Positions 8,197 to 16,948 of a stretch of DNA of 32,475 nucleotides are shown here, in pieces (position 1 is the stretch's first letter; each line of letters starts with the position of its first letter). The stretch comes from Pseudomonadota bacterium (GTDB lineage Bacteria > Pseudomonadota > Gammaproteobacteria > Ga0077536). Position numbers and translations under genes: made by a program. The stretch covers positions 1 through 32,475 of the forward strand of contig JAPOKK010000013.1 of the NCBI GenBank assembly GCA_029977665.1, in the 5' to 3' direction. The notes below the pieces were generated by a model. The model ran no database searches and had not been told where the DNA came from. It saw nothing but the letters and a program-made list of their open reading frames with translations.

Positions 8197-9636
8197 TTGC
8201 TCAAGAACACCTGCCAGCTCATCGCTTACCCCAATCGCATCGGCGCCGGTCTCGGCGATCTCCGCTTCGCGCTCGACAACTACTTCCATACCGCGGTCGG
8301 CGGCGTGCACGTGCTGCCGCCGTTTCCGTCCAATGCCGACGGCGGCTTCTCGCCCATCTCCCATCGCGAGATCGATCCGGCCTACGGTACGTGGAGCGAT
8401 CTCGAGGCGATTGCCGCCGCTTACGACCTCTGCCTCGACATCACGTTGAACCACATTTCCGACGCGTCGCCCGAGTTCCAGGATTTCCTCGCGCGCGGGC
8501 GCAGCTCGGAATACGCGGGGCTGTTCGTGCGTCTCAGCGAGCTGCCCGACATCGGCCCCGACGACCTGGCCAAGATTCATATCCGCAAGGAGAAGGTGCC
8601 GTTCCGCGAGGTGCAGTTCGGTGACGGGACCGTCGACCGCGTGTGGTGCACGTTCACCGAGAACCAGATCGATCTCGATTACACGAGCGAGGACACCTAC
8701 CGCTTCGTCGGCGACATCATCGCGTTTCTAGCCGCCCGCGGCGTCAAGCTGTTCCGCCTCGACGCGTTCGGCTATACCACCAAGCGCGTCGGCACGAGCT
8801 GCTTCCTGGTCGAGCCCGATGTCTACCAGATCCTCGACTGGGCCAACGGCGTGGCGAAGAGCCACGGCGCCGAGATCCTGCCCGAGGTACACGATCATCC
8901 GAGCTACCAAAGCGCGATCGGTCAGCGCGACATGCGGCCCTATGCCTTCGCGCTGCCGCCGCTGGTGCTCTACTCGCTGCTCGATGCCAACAGCCGCTAC
9001 CTGAAGAACTGGCTGCGTACCTGCCCGCGCAACCAGATCACCGTGCTCGATACCCACGACGGCATCTGCATCCCCGACGTCGAGGACCTGCTGCCGGCCG
9101 AACGCGTGCAGGACCTCGTCGACAACGTGATCCAGCGCAGCGCCGACCCCATCATGCGCGGCTCGGCCGCGAGCGTGCATTCCGTCGGCGCCATCTACCA
9201 GCTGACCTGCACGTTCTACGATGCGCTCAAGCGCAACGACGACGCCTACGTCTGCGCGCGCGCCATCCAACTCTTCACGCCCGGCATACCGCAGGTCTAC
9301 TACGTCGGCCTCTTGTGCGGCACGAACGACGAAGCCCTGTGCGAGAAGACTGGTGAGCCGCGTGACATCAACCGCCACTATTTCACGCTGCCCGAAGTGG
9401 AGGAACGCCTGGCGACGCCGACCGTCAAGCGCCTGCTGCGCCTGATGAGCTTCCGCAATAGCTATCCCGCCTTCGATGGCGAGTTCGAGCTGCACTATTC
9501 CAACGACGCCAGCCTGGTCGTCGCGTGGCGCAACGGCGAGGCGTGGTGCGAGCTGTTCTGCGACCTGATGTTCAAGCGCGCCACCATCGACTACTTCGAC
9601 CTCGACACGCGCAGACGATTGTCCATGCGCTGCTGA
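8197..9636 (+). CDS. GH13_18 sugar phosphorylase (sucrose/glucosylglycerol phosphorylase family)
   Basis: This (beta/alpha)8 retaining phosphorylase releases glucose 1-phosphate from an alpha-glucoside. The catalytic residues are in place: nucleophile D189 (FRLDAFGYTTK), acid/base E230 (ILPEVHDHP) and transition-state Asp D288 (LDTHDG). These match the D192/E232/D290 numbering of the bifidobacterial sucrose phosphorylase. The block ending in GTSCFLVEP and the block QVYYVGLL are also family-typical. The start is uncertain: TTG 8197 gives LKNTCQLIAYPNRIG at the family's N-terminus and 479 residues; TTG 8110 or ATG 8128 would add an Arg-rich stretch. The next gene is a fused glucosylglycerol-phosphate phosphatase/synthase, so the likely substrate is glucosylglycerol rather than sucrose. 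A Marinobacter phosphorylase of this subfamily with that activity is known. Substrate is inference; family is secure. Confidence 0.9.
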   Translation: MLKNTCQLIAYPNRIGAGLGDLRFALDNYFHTAVGGVHVLPPFPSNADGGFSPISHREIDPAYGTWSDLEAIAAAYDLCLDITLNHISDASPEFQDFLARGRSSEYAGLFVRLSELPDIGPDDLAKIHIRKEKVPFREVQFGDGTVDRVWCTFTENQIDLDYTSEDTYRFVGDIIAFLAARGVKLFRLDAFGYTTKRVGTSCFLVEPDVYQILDWANGVAKSHGAEILPEVHDHPSYQSAIGQRDMRPYAFALPPLVLYSLLDANSRYLKNWLRTCPRNQITVLDTHDGICIPDVEDLLPAERVQDLVDNVIQRSADPIMRGSAASVHSVGAIYQLTCTFYDALKRNDDAYVCARAIQLFTPGIPQVYYVGLLCGTNDEALCEKTGEPRDINRHYFTLPEVEERLATPTVKRLLRLMSFRNSYPAFDGEFELHYSNDASLVVAWRNGEAWCELFCDLMFKRATIDYFDLDTRRRLSMRC

Positions 9637-9723
9637 GCGGCCTCGTGCCGCTCCCCTTCACCCGCTCGGAAGCCCTTCCCGCCCCGTTCAATCCCCTTCA
9701 AGTCCATTTCACAGGTGACCCGC

Positions 9724-12015
9724 ATGCTGCTAGCAACCGACCTCGACGGCACGTACCTCGGCGGTTCGCGCGCCGATCGCGACCGTCTCTACCGCCTCAT
9801 CGACGAGACCCCCGACATTACGCTCGCCTACGTCACCGGACGCGGCCTCGAGCACGTGCGCCCGCTGTTGTCCGACCCGTCGCTGGCGCGTCCCGACTAC
9901 ATCGTCTGCGACGTCGGCGCGACGATCGTCGATGGTCGTACGCTCGAACCCGTGCAGCCCCTGCAGGCCGCGATCGACGAGCGCTGGCCGGGCGAGCAGG
10001 GTATCGCCGAGGCCATGCGCGCTTACCCCGAAGTGTTGCGCCAGGACGTGCCGCAGCAGCGACGCTGCTCGTATTACTCAGACCCGGACGCGCTGGCGCG
10101 CGTTATGAACGAGGTCAAGCGCATCGCCGAAGACTGCGACTGCGACCTCATCTACTCGGCGAGCTGGTACCTCGACTTCCTGCCGCGCGGCATCAACAAG
10201 GGCTCGACCGTCCGCGAGCTCGCCAGGCTGCTCGACATCTCGCTTGAGGACGTGCTGGTCGCCGGTGACACCCTCAACGACCTCAGCATGTACAAGATCG
10301 GCTGCCGTGGCGTGTGTGTCGGGCGCTCGGAACCGGAGCTGCTCTACGAGACGCGTGAACGTGAGCATATTCTCCACGCCCGACGTTCCGGCTGTGGCGG
10401 CATACTCGAGGCGCTGGAGCATTTCGAGTTCGTCGACGCGCCGGGGCTGCGTGGCGAGAAGCAGGCCGTAGCGCCGGGTGAAGCCGAACTGGTCATGCTC
10501 TACCACCGCCTGCCTTACGCGGAGGTGATCGAGAACGGCGTCGTCGAACGCCGTCCCCATGCGTCACCGAACGGCATCCTGCCGACGCTGCTCGGTTTCT
10601 TCAAATCCGCGCGCTCGGCGGGCTCCTGGGTGGCCTGGTCGGTGCACGAGGACGACGAGGCCCCGTTTGAGAAACGCACCGTCGTCGACGAGGCGCAGTA
10701 CCCGAACCTGGTCTGCTCGCGCGTGCCGCTCAGCAAGCACGAGGTCGACGTGTTCTACAAGCGCTTCTCGAAAGAAGCATTCTGGCCGCTGCTGCACACC
10801 TTCTGGGAACGTTCGGCGTTCAACGAAGAACACTGGCAGATTTATGTCGACATCAACCGCAAGTTCGCGCGGCACGCGGCCGAGGAAGCGGCCGACGGCG
10901 CGCTGGTCTGGATCCACGACTACAACCTGTGGATGGTGCCGGGCTTCCTGCGCGAGCTGCGCCCCGACGTCCAGATTGCCTTCTTCCACCACACCTACTT
11001 CCCTTCGGCCGACGTGTTCAACGTGCTGCCGTGGCGCAACGACATCATCGGCAGCCTGATGCAGTGTGATTACATCGGCTTCCACATTCCCCGGCAGCTC
11101 GAGAACTTCATCGACTGCGTGCGCGGCGTGATGCCGGTCGAGGTACTCGAACGCACGCGCTGCGCGCCGCGTTTCCTCACCTACGGTTGCGCGGTGGGCA
11201 TCGAGCACATGACGACGGCGATTCGCGTCAACGACCATGCGCTCAGGCTCGGCGCGCACCCCGTCGGCCTCGACATCGCGCGCATCGATCACCTCATCGA
11301 GCAGGACAGCATCGCTGCGCGCGTCGAGGAGCTGCGTGCGATGAACGACGACATGCAGGTGATCCTGTCGGTCGAGCGCCTCGATTTCACCAAGGGCGTG
11401 CTGCAGAAGCTGCAGGCCTACGAGCAGCTGCTGGAAGAGAACCCGGATCTCGTCGGGCGCATCACCCTGATCGACGTCTGCGTGCCGGCGGCGCGCGAGA
11501 TGACCATCTACCAGGAGCTCGAGCGCCAGATCGACGAATGCGTGGGGCGCATCAACGGGCGTTTCGGCAAGCTCGGCTACATGCCGGTGCAGTTCCTGTT
11601 CCAGCCGTTGCCGTTCGAGGAACTCGTCGGCCTCTATGCCATCGCCGACGTCATGTGGATCACGCCGCTGCGCGACGGCCTCAACCTCGTTGCCAAGGAG
11701 TACGTCGCAACCCGCTTCAAGACTGCGGGGCACGGCGTCCTGGTGCTCTCGGAGTTCACCGGCGCAGCGGCCGAGCTGCACGGCGCCATCCTCACCAATC
11801 CGCACGATCAGCGGAACCTGGTCGACGCGGTGCTGCGCGCGTTGAATCTCGACGAGCGCGAGGCACGCAACCTCATGACCACGCTTTACAACATCATCGA
11901 GTACAACGACGTCGACAGCTGGGCACAGGAGTTCATGGAAGCGGCACGCGGCGCCTGCCTGCCGCGCCAACCCACGCTGACGCCTGCGCTGGTGGCGAAT
12001 CGCGCGGCCGTCTGA
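9724..12015 (+). CDS. ggpPS: fused glucosylglycerol-phosphate phosphatase/synthase (HAD + GT20)
   Basis: This 763-residue bifunctional protein has two domains. Residues 1-250 are a HAD phosphatase of the sucrose-phosphatase type, with nucleophile D6 and D8 (TDLDGTY) and motif IV GDTLND (181-186). Residues from about 255 are a GT20 glycosyltransferase beginning LVMLYHRLPYAEV, with SPNGILPTL, WIHDYNLWMVP, FFHHTYFPSADVFN, VERLDFTKGV and RDGLNLVAKEY. The opening blocks match glucosylglycerol-phosphate synthase more than trehalose-phosphate synthase. Together the domains would join ADP-glucose and glycerol 3-phosphate and remove the phosphate, giving the compatible solute glucosylglycerol. The same fusion order is known in Azotobacter ggpPS. 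The start is ATG 9724 because AGGTGA lies 5 bp upstream; GTG 9715 would overlap that site. It lies 87 bp after the phosphorylase and 14 bp before the symporter. Confidence 0.88.
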   Translation: MLLATDLDGTYLGGSRADRDRLYRLIDETPDITLAYVTGRGLEHVRPLLSDPSLARPDYIVCDVGATIVDGRTLEPVQPLQAAIDERWPGEQGIAEAMRAYPEVLRQDVPQQRRCSYYSDPDALARVMNEVKRIAEDCDCDLIYSASWYLDFLPRGINKGSTVRELARLLDISLEDVLVAGDTLNDLSMYKIGCRGVCVGRSEPELLYETREREHILHARRSGCGGILEALEHFEFVDAPGLRGEKQAVAPGEAELVMLYHRLPYAEVIENGVVERRPHASPNGILPTLLGFFKSARSAGSWVAWSVHEDDEAPFEKRTVVDEAQYPNLVCSRVPLSKHEVDVFYKRFSKEAFWPLLHTFWERSAFNEEHWQIYVDINRKFARHAAEEAADGALVWIHDYNLWMVPGFLRELRPDVQIAFFHHTYFPSADVFNVLPWRNDIIGSLMQCDYIGFHIPRQLENFIDCVRGVMPVEVLERTRCAPRFLTYGCAVGIEHMTTAIRVNDHALRLGAHPVGLDIARIDHLIEQDSIAARVEELRAMNDDMQVILSVERLDFTKGVLQKLQAYEQLLEENPDLVGRITLIDVCVPAAREMTIYQELERQIDECVGRINGRFGKLGYMPVQFLFQPLPFEELVGLYAIADVMWITPLRDGLNLVAKEYVATRFKTAGHGVLVLSEFTGAAAELHGAILTNPHDQRNLVDAVLRALNLDEREARNLMTTLYNIIEYNDVDSWAQEFMEAARGACLPRQPTLTPALVANRAAV

Positions 12016-12029
12016 GCGCGCCGGGCGGC

Positions 12030-13592
12030 ATGCCGACTCTCGCGAGCGCCGACTACCTGGTGCTCGCGGCGTACGCCGCGGTACTGCTCGTCGTCTGCGT
12101 GCGCGTCTACCAGCGCGCGCCGCGCGACGACGAGCTGTTCCTCGCCGGGCGCAGCCTCGGTGCCGGCGTTGTCGGCTTGTCGTTGTTCGCGTCGAACATT
12201 TCCTCGACGACCCTGATCGGCCTGCCGGGCGCCGCCTGGCAGAGCGGCATCGCGGTGGCGAACTACGAATGGATGGCGGCGCTCGTGCTGCTCGCGAGCG
12301 CCTACCTCGTCGTACCGCGTCTGCTTGCGGCACGCGTGACGACCGTGCCCGAGTTTCTCGAGCAGCGCTTCGGCACCGGCGCGCGGCGCTACCTCTCCGG
12401 CACTTCGCTGTTCCTGAGCATCGTCGTCGACACCGCCGGCTCGCTCTATGCCGGTGCCCTCGTGATCATGCTCTTCGTGCCCGGCTTGTCGCTGGGCTGG
12501 ACCTGTGCCGGGCTCGCGCTCGTCGCCGGCCTGTACACCGCTGCCGGCGGACTGCGCGCGGTCGTCTACACCGACGTGCTGCAAACCGTCGTGCTGCTCG
12601 TCGGATCGCTGACCCTCGCGTTGATCGTATTCAGCGAGTTCGACTTTGAGTGGCGCCGCTTCGTCACGGCCGTGCCGGCCGATCATCTCTCGCTGCTGCG
12701 GCCGCTCGACGACCCGGCGCTGCCCTGGCTCGGTACCCTGCTCGGGCTGCCGATCATGGGCTTCTACTACTGGACGATGAACCAGTACGTGGCTCAACGC
12801 CTGCTCGGCGCGCGCGATGTCGCGGCGGCCGGACGCGGCGCAGTACTCGCCGCGCTGCTCAAGCTCGCGCCGCTGTTCGTGATGGTACTGCCAGGCGCGA
12901 TGGCTTTCGTGCTGCTGCCCGACCTCGCGCGCGGTGACGAGGTGTTCCCGCGCCTCATCGCGACTTACGCGCCGGCCGGCCTGGCCGGGCTGATGATCGC
13001 GGGGCTGGTCGCCGCCATCATGTCGAGCGTCGACTCGGCGCTGAATTCGGCCTCGACGCTGGTCATCGTCGATTTCGTCAAGCCGCGCCGGCCGCAGCTG
13101 GACGCGCGCGCGAGCGCGCGCCTGGGGCGTGCGACCACGATCGCCATGATGCTGCTGGCAGTTGCCTGGGCGCCGGCCATCGCTTCGTTCGAGGGTTTGT
13201 TCGCTTACCTGCAGCAGGCGTTTGCTTACGTCACCGCGCCGCTGGTGGCGCTGTTCGTGCTGTCTCTTCGTCGGCGCCGGCCCGGCCCGCGGGCGGCGCT
13301 CGCCGGCACGCTGAGCGGGCACGTGATCAGTGCGGCCTGCTTCGTCGCGGCGCAGGCTGGCTGGCTCGGCCTGCACTTCACGCTGATTGCAATGATCCTC
13401 TTCCTCGTCACCCTGTTCGCCTGCGCGCTGTGGCAGCGTGTGCTGGGCGAGGCGTTGCAGGTCGATGCGTTGCAAGTAGGCGCCCTCGGTGCGGTGCCGG
13501 CCAGCGCCTGGCGCACGCTGCCGCGCAGCGTGCACGCGGGGACGGCGCTCACGCTGGCCTTGTGCGCGCTGCTCGTGTGGCAGTTCCGCTGA
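12030..13592 (+). CDS. sodium/solute symporter (SSS family)
   Basis: This 520-residue polytopic inner-membrane protein of the SSS/SLC5 family imports solutes using the sodium gradient. It has about a dozen or more hydrophobic segments. The unwound first core helix is recognisable as LFASNISSTTLIGLPGAAW (about 54-72), and the Na2-site helix as MSSVDSALNSASTL (331-344). The start ATG 12030 gives a normal short periplasmic N-terminus before the first membrane segment; the much longer open frame upstream overlaps ggpPS and is a shadow. It follows ggpPS by 14 bp and so is cotranscribed with it. Its cargo is therefore likely a compatible solute or precursor, perhaps glucosylglycerol itself, although cyanobacteria use an ABC transporter (Ggt) for that. 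The cargo is inferred only. Confidence 0.92.
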   Translation: MPTLASADYLVLAAYAAVLLVVCVRVYQRAPRDDELFLAGRSLGAGVVGLSLFASNISSTTLIGLPGAAWQSGIAVANYEWMAALVLLASAYLVVPRLLAARVTTVPEFLEQRFGTGARRYLSGTSLFLSIVVDTAGSLYAGALVIMLFVPGLSLGWTCAGLALVAGLYTAAGGLRAVVYTDVLQTVVLLVGSLTLALIVFSEFDFEWRRFVTAVPADHLSLLRPLDDPALPWLGTLLGLPIMGFYYWTMNQYVAQRLLGARDVAAAGRGAVLAALLKLAPLFVMVLPGAMAFVLLPDLARGDEVFPRLIATYAPAGLAGLMIAGLVAAIMSSVDSALNSASTLVIVDFVKPRRPQLDARASARLGRATTIAMMLLAVAWAPAIASFEGLFAYLQQAFAYVTAPLVALFVLSLRRRRPGPRAALAGTLSGHVISAACFVAAQAGWLGLHFTLIAMILFLVTLFACALWQRVLGEALQVDALQVGALGAVPASAWRTLPRSVHAGTALTLALCALLVWQFR

Positions 13593-13602
13593 CGCTCAGC
13601 GG
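13586..13602. terminator. hairpin shared by convergent symporter and amidase genes
   Basis: CCGCTGA and TCAGCGG form a perfect 7-bp stem around a 3-nt loop (CGC), covering both stop codons. The genes end only 3 bp apart. There is no T-run on either strand, so terminator function is only suggested. Confidence 0.4.
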
Positions 13603-14999
13603 GAGACGAGCGGCGGCGCGGGCATCGCGAACGGCGCGGCGCGCTCGAAGGCGCGGGCCGCGCGCAGGACCGCGCCGTCCGCATACATCGGGCCCACGAG
13701 CTGCAGACCCACCGGCAGGCCTTCGGCAGTGAAGCCGCACGGGCAACTTGCCGCGGGCTGCCCGCCGAGGTTGAACGGGTAGCTGTAATGTGCCCAGTCG
13801 ATCCACGTCGCGAGGCCGCAGCCGGGCGGCACCTGGTCGCCGGCAGGGAAGGCCGCCAGCGGCAGGGTCGGCGTGGCCAGCAGGTCATAGTCGGCGAGCA
13901 GCGCCGTGAGGCGTTCGCCGACCGCGATGCGTGCGTGCATCAGCTCGGCGAAATCGACGAATGAGAACTTCTCGCCGGCTTCGAGCAGGGCGACGAGGCC
14001 GGCGTCCATCTGCACGCGTTCGTCGCGCGAGCGGTGGTGCTGGGCATAGGCCTGGGCGGCCTGCCAGTAGCGCGTGAAGAGCTCACCCAGCGGACCCACG
14101 GGATCGGCGATGGGGATGACGTCCGCGCCGAGGTCGGCGAGTGTCTCGAGCGCCGCGTCGACCCGGGTGCGGACCGGGGCGTCCGCGGAGCCACCGGCGA
14201 ATTCGGCTGCATAGGCGATACGCCAACCGTCGATACCGCCGTCGAGCCGCGCGCCGCACGGCGCGAGCGATTCGCGCGGCAGCGCCATCCAGTCGCGCCG
14301 GTCGGGCGCCGCGATGACGTCGAGCATCAGCGCGGCATCGGCGACGCTGCGCGTCAGCGGGCCCGCCTGGGTTAGGCGCAGCGGCGAATGCTGCGGGTAG
14401 CGCGGCACGCGCGCGAAGCTCGGCTTGATGCCGAACACGCCGCAGAAAGCCGCCGGTATGCGGATGGACCCGCCGCCGTCTCCGCCCAGGTGCAGCAGCC
14501 CGAGATCGAGCGCCGCGGCGACTGCCGCGCCGCCGCTGCTGCCTCCCGCGGTGCACGCCGGATCCCAGGGATTGCGCGTGCTGCCGGTCAGCGGCGACTC
14601 GGTCACACCGGCCCAGCCGAACTCCGGAGTCGTGGTCTTGCCGAGAAACACCGCGCCGGCGGCGCGCAGGCGCGCCACGGGCGAGGCGTCGCTGCTCGCG
14701 GGCACGGCTGGCGTGAGCCGGCTGCCGGCGCGGGTCGGCCAGCCGTGCACGTCGTTCATGTCCTTGATGGTGACCGGTACGCCGTCGAGCGGGCCGCACG
14801 GCGCACCGGCCTGCCAGCGCCGCTCGGACGCGCGCGCCTGTCTGCGCGCGGCCTCCTCGTCGACCATGACGAAGGCGTTGAGGCGCGGGTCGCAGGCCGC
14901 GATCCGTGCCAGCGCGGCGTCAACGACCTCGCAGGGGGACAGCTCGCGCGCACGGTAGGCACGCAGCAGGGCAACGGTGTCGCGGCGCGCCTCAGGCAT
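13596..14999 (-). CDS. amidase signature family protein
   Basis: This 467-residue amidase signature enzyme has the full Ser-cisSer-Lys triad: K79 (PVTIKDMND), S154 (AGGSSGGAA) and S178 (DGGGSIRIPAAFCG). The 75- and 24-residue spacings are the same as in fatty-acid amide hydrolase. The block GVFGIKPSFARVP follows. The start is placed at ATG 14999 (MPEARRDTVALLRAY). An alternative ATG at about 15051 would add a hydrophobic MFTCLFSLVSAPASACA stretch that could be a poor signal peptide but lacks basic residues. It is related to, but clearly different from, the amidase at 3143-4510. It is divergent from a gamma-glutamyltransferase, suggesting a local interest in amide or peptide-like substrates. 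No gatBC partner is present. Confidence 0.9.
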   Translation of the reverse strand: MPEARRDTVALLRAYRARELSPCEVVDAALARIAACDPRLNAFVMVDEEAARRQARASERRWQAGAPCGPLDGVPVTIKDMNDVHGWPTRAGSRLTPAVPASSDASPVARLRAAGAVFLGKTTTPEFGWAGVTESPLTGSTRNPWDPACTAGGSSGGAAVAAALDLGLLHLGGDGGGSIRIPAAFCGVFGIKPSFARVPRYPQHSPLRLTQAGPLTRSVADAALMLDVIAAPDRRDWMALPRESLAPCGARLDGGIDGWRIAYAAEFAGGSADAPVRTRVDAALETLADLGADVIPIADPVGPLGELFTRYWQAAQAYAQHHRSRDERVQMDAGLVALLEAGEKFSFVDFAELMHARIAVGERLTALLADYDLLATPTLPLAAFPAGDQVPPGCGLATWIDWAHYSYPFNLGGQPAASCPCGFTAEGLPVGLQLVGPMYADGAVLRAARAFERAAPFAMPAPPLVSR

Positions 15000-15040
15000 G
15001 GCGCACGCGCTTGCCGGGGCGCTGACTAAAGAGAACAGGC

Positions 15041-15058
15041 ACGTGAACATGTTAACGC
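15041..15058. promoter_or_regulatory. operator-like dyad between divergent amidase and gamma-glutamyltransferase genes
   Basis: CGTGAACATGTTAACG (15042-15057) is a near-perfect palindrome with one mismatched pair, in the AT-richest part of the gap. It contains two GTnAACAT elements facing each other. No local regulator gene is present. Function is speculative. Confidence 0.35.
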
Positions 15059-15109
15059 CTGCCCGCCGAGCACGCCGGCCGGTTGGGCGGGTCGTGTCAC
15101 AATGTCGGC

Positions 15110-16855
15110 ATGCTCGCGCGCCTCGGACACGTCCGCCGCCTGCCCGTCGTGCTGTTCGGCCTGCTGGCCTGCCTCGTCGCTTGCGGCGAGGCGCCGCACG
15201 GCGACGGTGGCGTGCCACCGCCGCGCCAGGAGGCCGCTGCGCGGCACGCCGAGCGTTTCATGGTCGCCGCGGCCAACCCCCACGCGGTCGCGGCCGGCCT
15301 TGCCGTGCTGCGTGCCGGCGGCAACGCGCTCGACGCCGCGATCGCGGCACAGATGGTGCTCGGCTTCGTCGAGGCGCCGGAGACCGGCATCGGCGGCGGC
15401 GGCTTCCTGCTCTACCGCGAGGGTGCGAGCGGCGCGATGCATGTCTACGACGGCCGCGAGACGGCGCCCGCGGCCGCCGGCGCCGCGCGCTTCCGCCCGT
15501 TCGGTGTGACCCTGCCGTGGCCCCTGGCCGTGGTCAGCGGGCGCGCCGTGGGCGTGCCGGGACTGGTCGCGATGCTCGCGCAGGCGCACGCCGCGCACGG
15601 TGCGTTGCCGTGGGCGGCATTGCTCGAACCGGCGGCGCTGCTGGCCGAGCAGGGGGTGCCGATGCCGCCGCGGCTCGGACAGCAGCTCGCCGAGGCGCCA
15701 CTGCTCGGCTGGTTCGGTGACATGCGCGAATATTTCCTGCGCCAGGCGCGCGCCACGCCGCCGCGCGTGGTCAACCCGGCTTACGCGGCGACGCTGCGCG
15801 AGCTCGCTCGCGATGGTCCCGGCGCGCTCTATGCCGGTCCGCTCGCGCGCGACTTCGTCGCGCGGGCCCGCGCGCGACGCTGGTTGCCGAGCGATCTCAC
15901 CGAGGCCGATCTCGCGGCTTACGCGCCGCGCGAACGCCGTGCCATGTGCCGGCCCTACCGTGTCTACACGGTGTGCTCGATCGGGCCGCCGTCCTCGGGC
16001 GGCATCGCGCTGCTGCAGATCCTCGGCATGCTGTCCCGCTTCGACCTTGCCGCGCTCGCGCCGGTCTCTGCCGAGGCGGTGCCCCTGGTCGCCGAGGCGA
16101 GCCGGCTCGCCTTTGCCGACCGCGAACGCTTCGTGGGCGATCCGGACTTCGTCGACGTGCCGACCGTCGCGCTGCTCGACGCCGATTACCTGGCACGGCG
16201 CGCGGCGCTGATCGACCGTGACCGCGCGCGCGGAGTAGCGCCGTCCGGTGCACCCCCGCGGCGCGCCGTCGCTGCCGTGCCGCATCTGCCGGCGGCGCGC
16301 GACGGCGGAACCTCGCACCTGTCGGTCGTCGACGGTGCCGGCAACGTGGTCGCCCTGACCAGTTCGAACGAGGCGCCCTTCGCCGGGCGCATGATGACGC
16401 GCGGTTTCCTGCTCAACAACCAGCTCACCGATTTCAGCTTCGCGCCGGAACTCGATGGGCAGCCGCATCCGAACCGGGTCGCCGCCGGCAAGCGGCCGCG
16501 CAGCTCGATGACCCCGGTGATCGTGCTCGACGCCGCGGGCGAGGTGAAACTCGTGCTCGGCTCGCGTGGTGGAAGCCGCATCATCGGCTACGTGACCAAG
16601 GCGCTGATCGGCGTGCTCGACTGGGGGCTCGACGTGCAGTCCGCGATCGCGCTGCCGAACTTCGTGCACCGCGGCGAGGTGCTCGAACTCGAACAGGACA
16701 CGTCGCTCGCGCGGCAGGCAGCGGCCCTCGAAGCGCGTGGCCACGACGTGGCGGTGCGCGCACTCGGCAGCGGTCTGCACGGCATTGAGCGTGTCGTCGA
16801 CGGCTGGCGCGGCGGCGCCGACCCGCGTCTCGACGGGGTGGCCCGCGGTGATTGA
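15110..16855 (+). CDS. ggt: gamma-glutamyltransferase, predicted lipoprotein
   Basis: This 581-residue Ntn-hydrolase transfers or hydrolyses the gamma-glutamyl group of glutathione and related peptides in the periplasm. The autocleavage nucleophile is T401 in DGGTSHLS, giving a large subunit of about 375 residues after export and a 181-residue small subunit. Further family blocks are GGNALDAAIAAQMVLG near the start, ETGIGGGGFLLY and, in the small subunit, SRGGSRIIGYVTKALI. The start ATG 15110 gives a basic N-region (RLGHVRR), a hydrophobic core and a lipobox LVAC with Cys25, so the protein is predicted to be lipid-anchored rather than soluble. It is divergent from an amidase and is followed after 93 bp by the ACT/UPF0210 pair. 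Glutathione salvage or a conjugate-processing role are both possible. Confidence 0.93.
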   Translation: MLARLGHVRRLPVVLFGLLACLVACGEAPHGDGGVPPPRQEAAARHAERFMVAAANPHAVAAGLAVLRAGGNALDAAIAAQMVLGFVEAPETGIGGGGFLLYREGASGAMHVYDGRETAPAAAGAARFRPFGVTLPWPLAVVSGRAVGVPGLVAMLAQAHAAHGALPWAALLEPAALLAEQGVPMPPRLGQQLAEAPLLGWFGDMREYFLRQARATPPRVVNPAYAATLRELARDGPGALYAGPLARDFVARARARRWLPSDLTEADLAAYAPRERRAMCRPYRVYTVCSIGPPSSGGIALLQILGMLSRFDLAALAPVSAEAVPLVAEASRLAFADRERFVGDPDFVDVPTVALLDADYLARRAALIDRDRARGVAPSGAPPRRAVAAVPHLPAARDGGTSHLSVVDGAGNVVALTSSNEAPFAGRMMTRGFLLNNQLTDFSFAPELDGQPHPNRVAAGKRPRSSMTPVIVLDAAGEVKLVLGSRGGSRIIGYVTKALIGVLDWGLDVQSAIALPNFVHRGEVLELEQDTSLARQAAALEARGHDVAVRALGSGLHGIERVVDGWRGGADPRLDGVARGD

Positions 16856-16948
16856 GCATGGCGGGCACCACCGCCTCCGGCCGACGGCGTTGACGCCCGG
16901 ACCCGCGCTGGCGAGGATCGGTGCCGATTCTTTCGAAGGAGCAGGCAC

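Noticed and set aside
9637-9723. Possible terminator or small gene between the phosphorylase and ggpPS
   Set aside because: No stem-loop or ORF with a ribosome site was found; only the AGGTGA site of ggpPS is convincing.
11187-12029. N-terminal extension of the symporter to 801 residues
   Set aside because: The extension overlaps the GT20 domain in another frame and is Arg-rich; the membrane protein begins at 12030.
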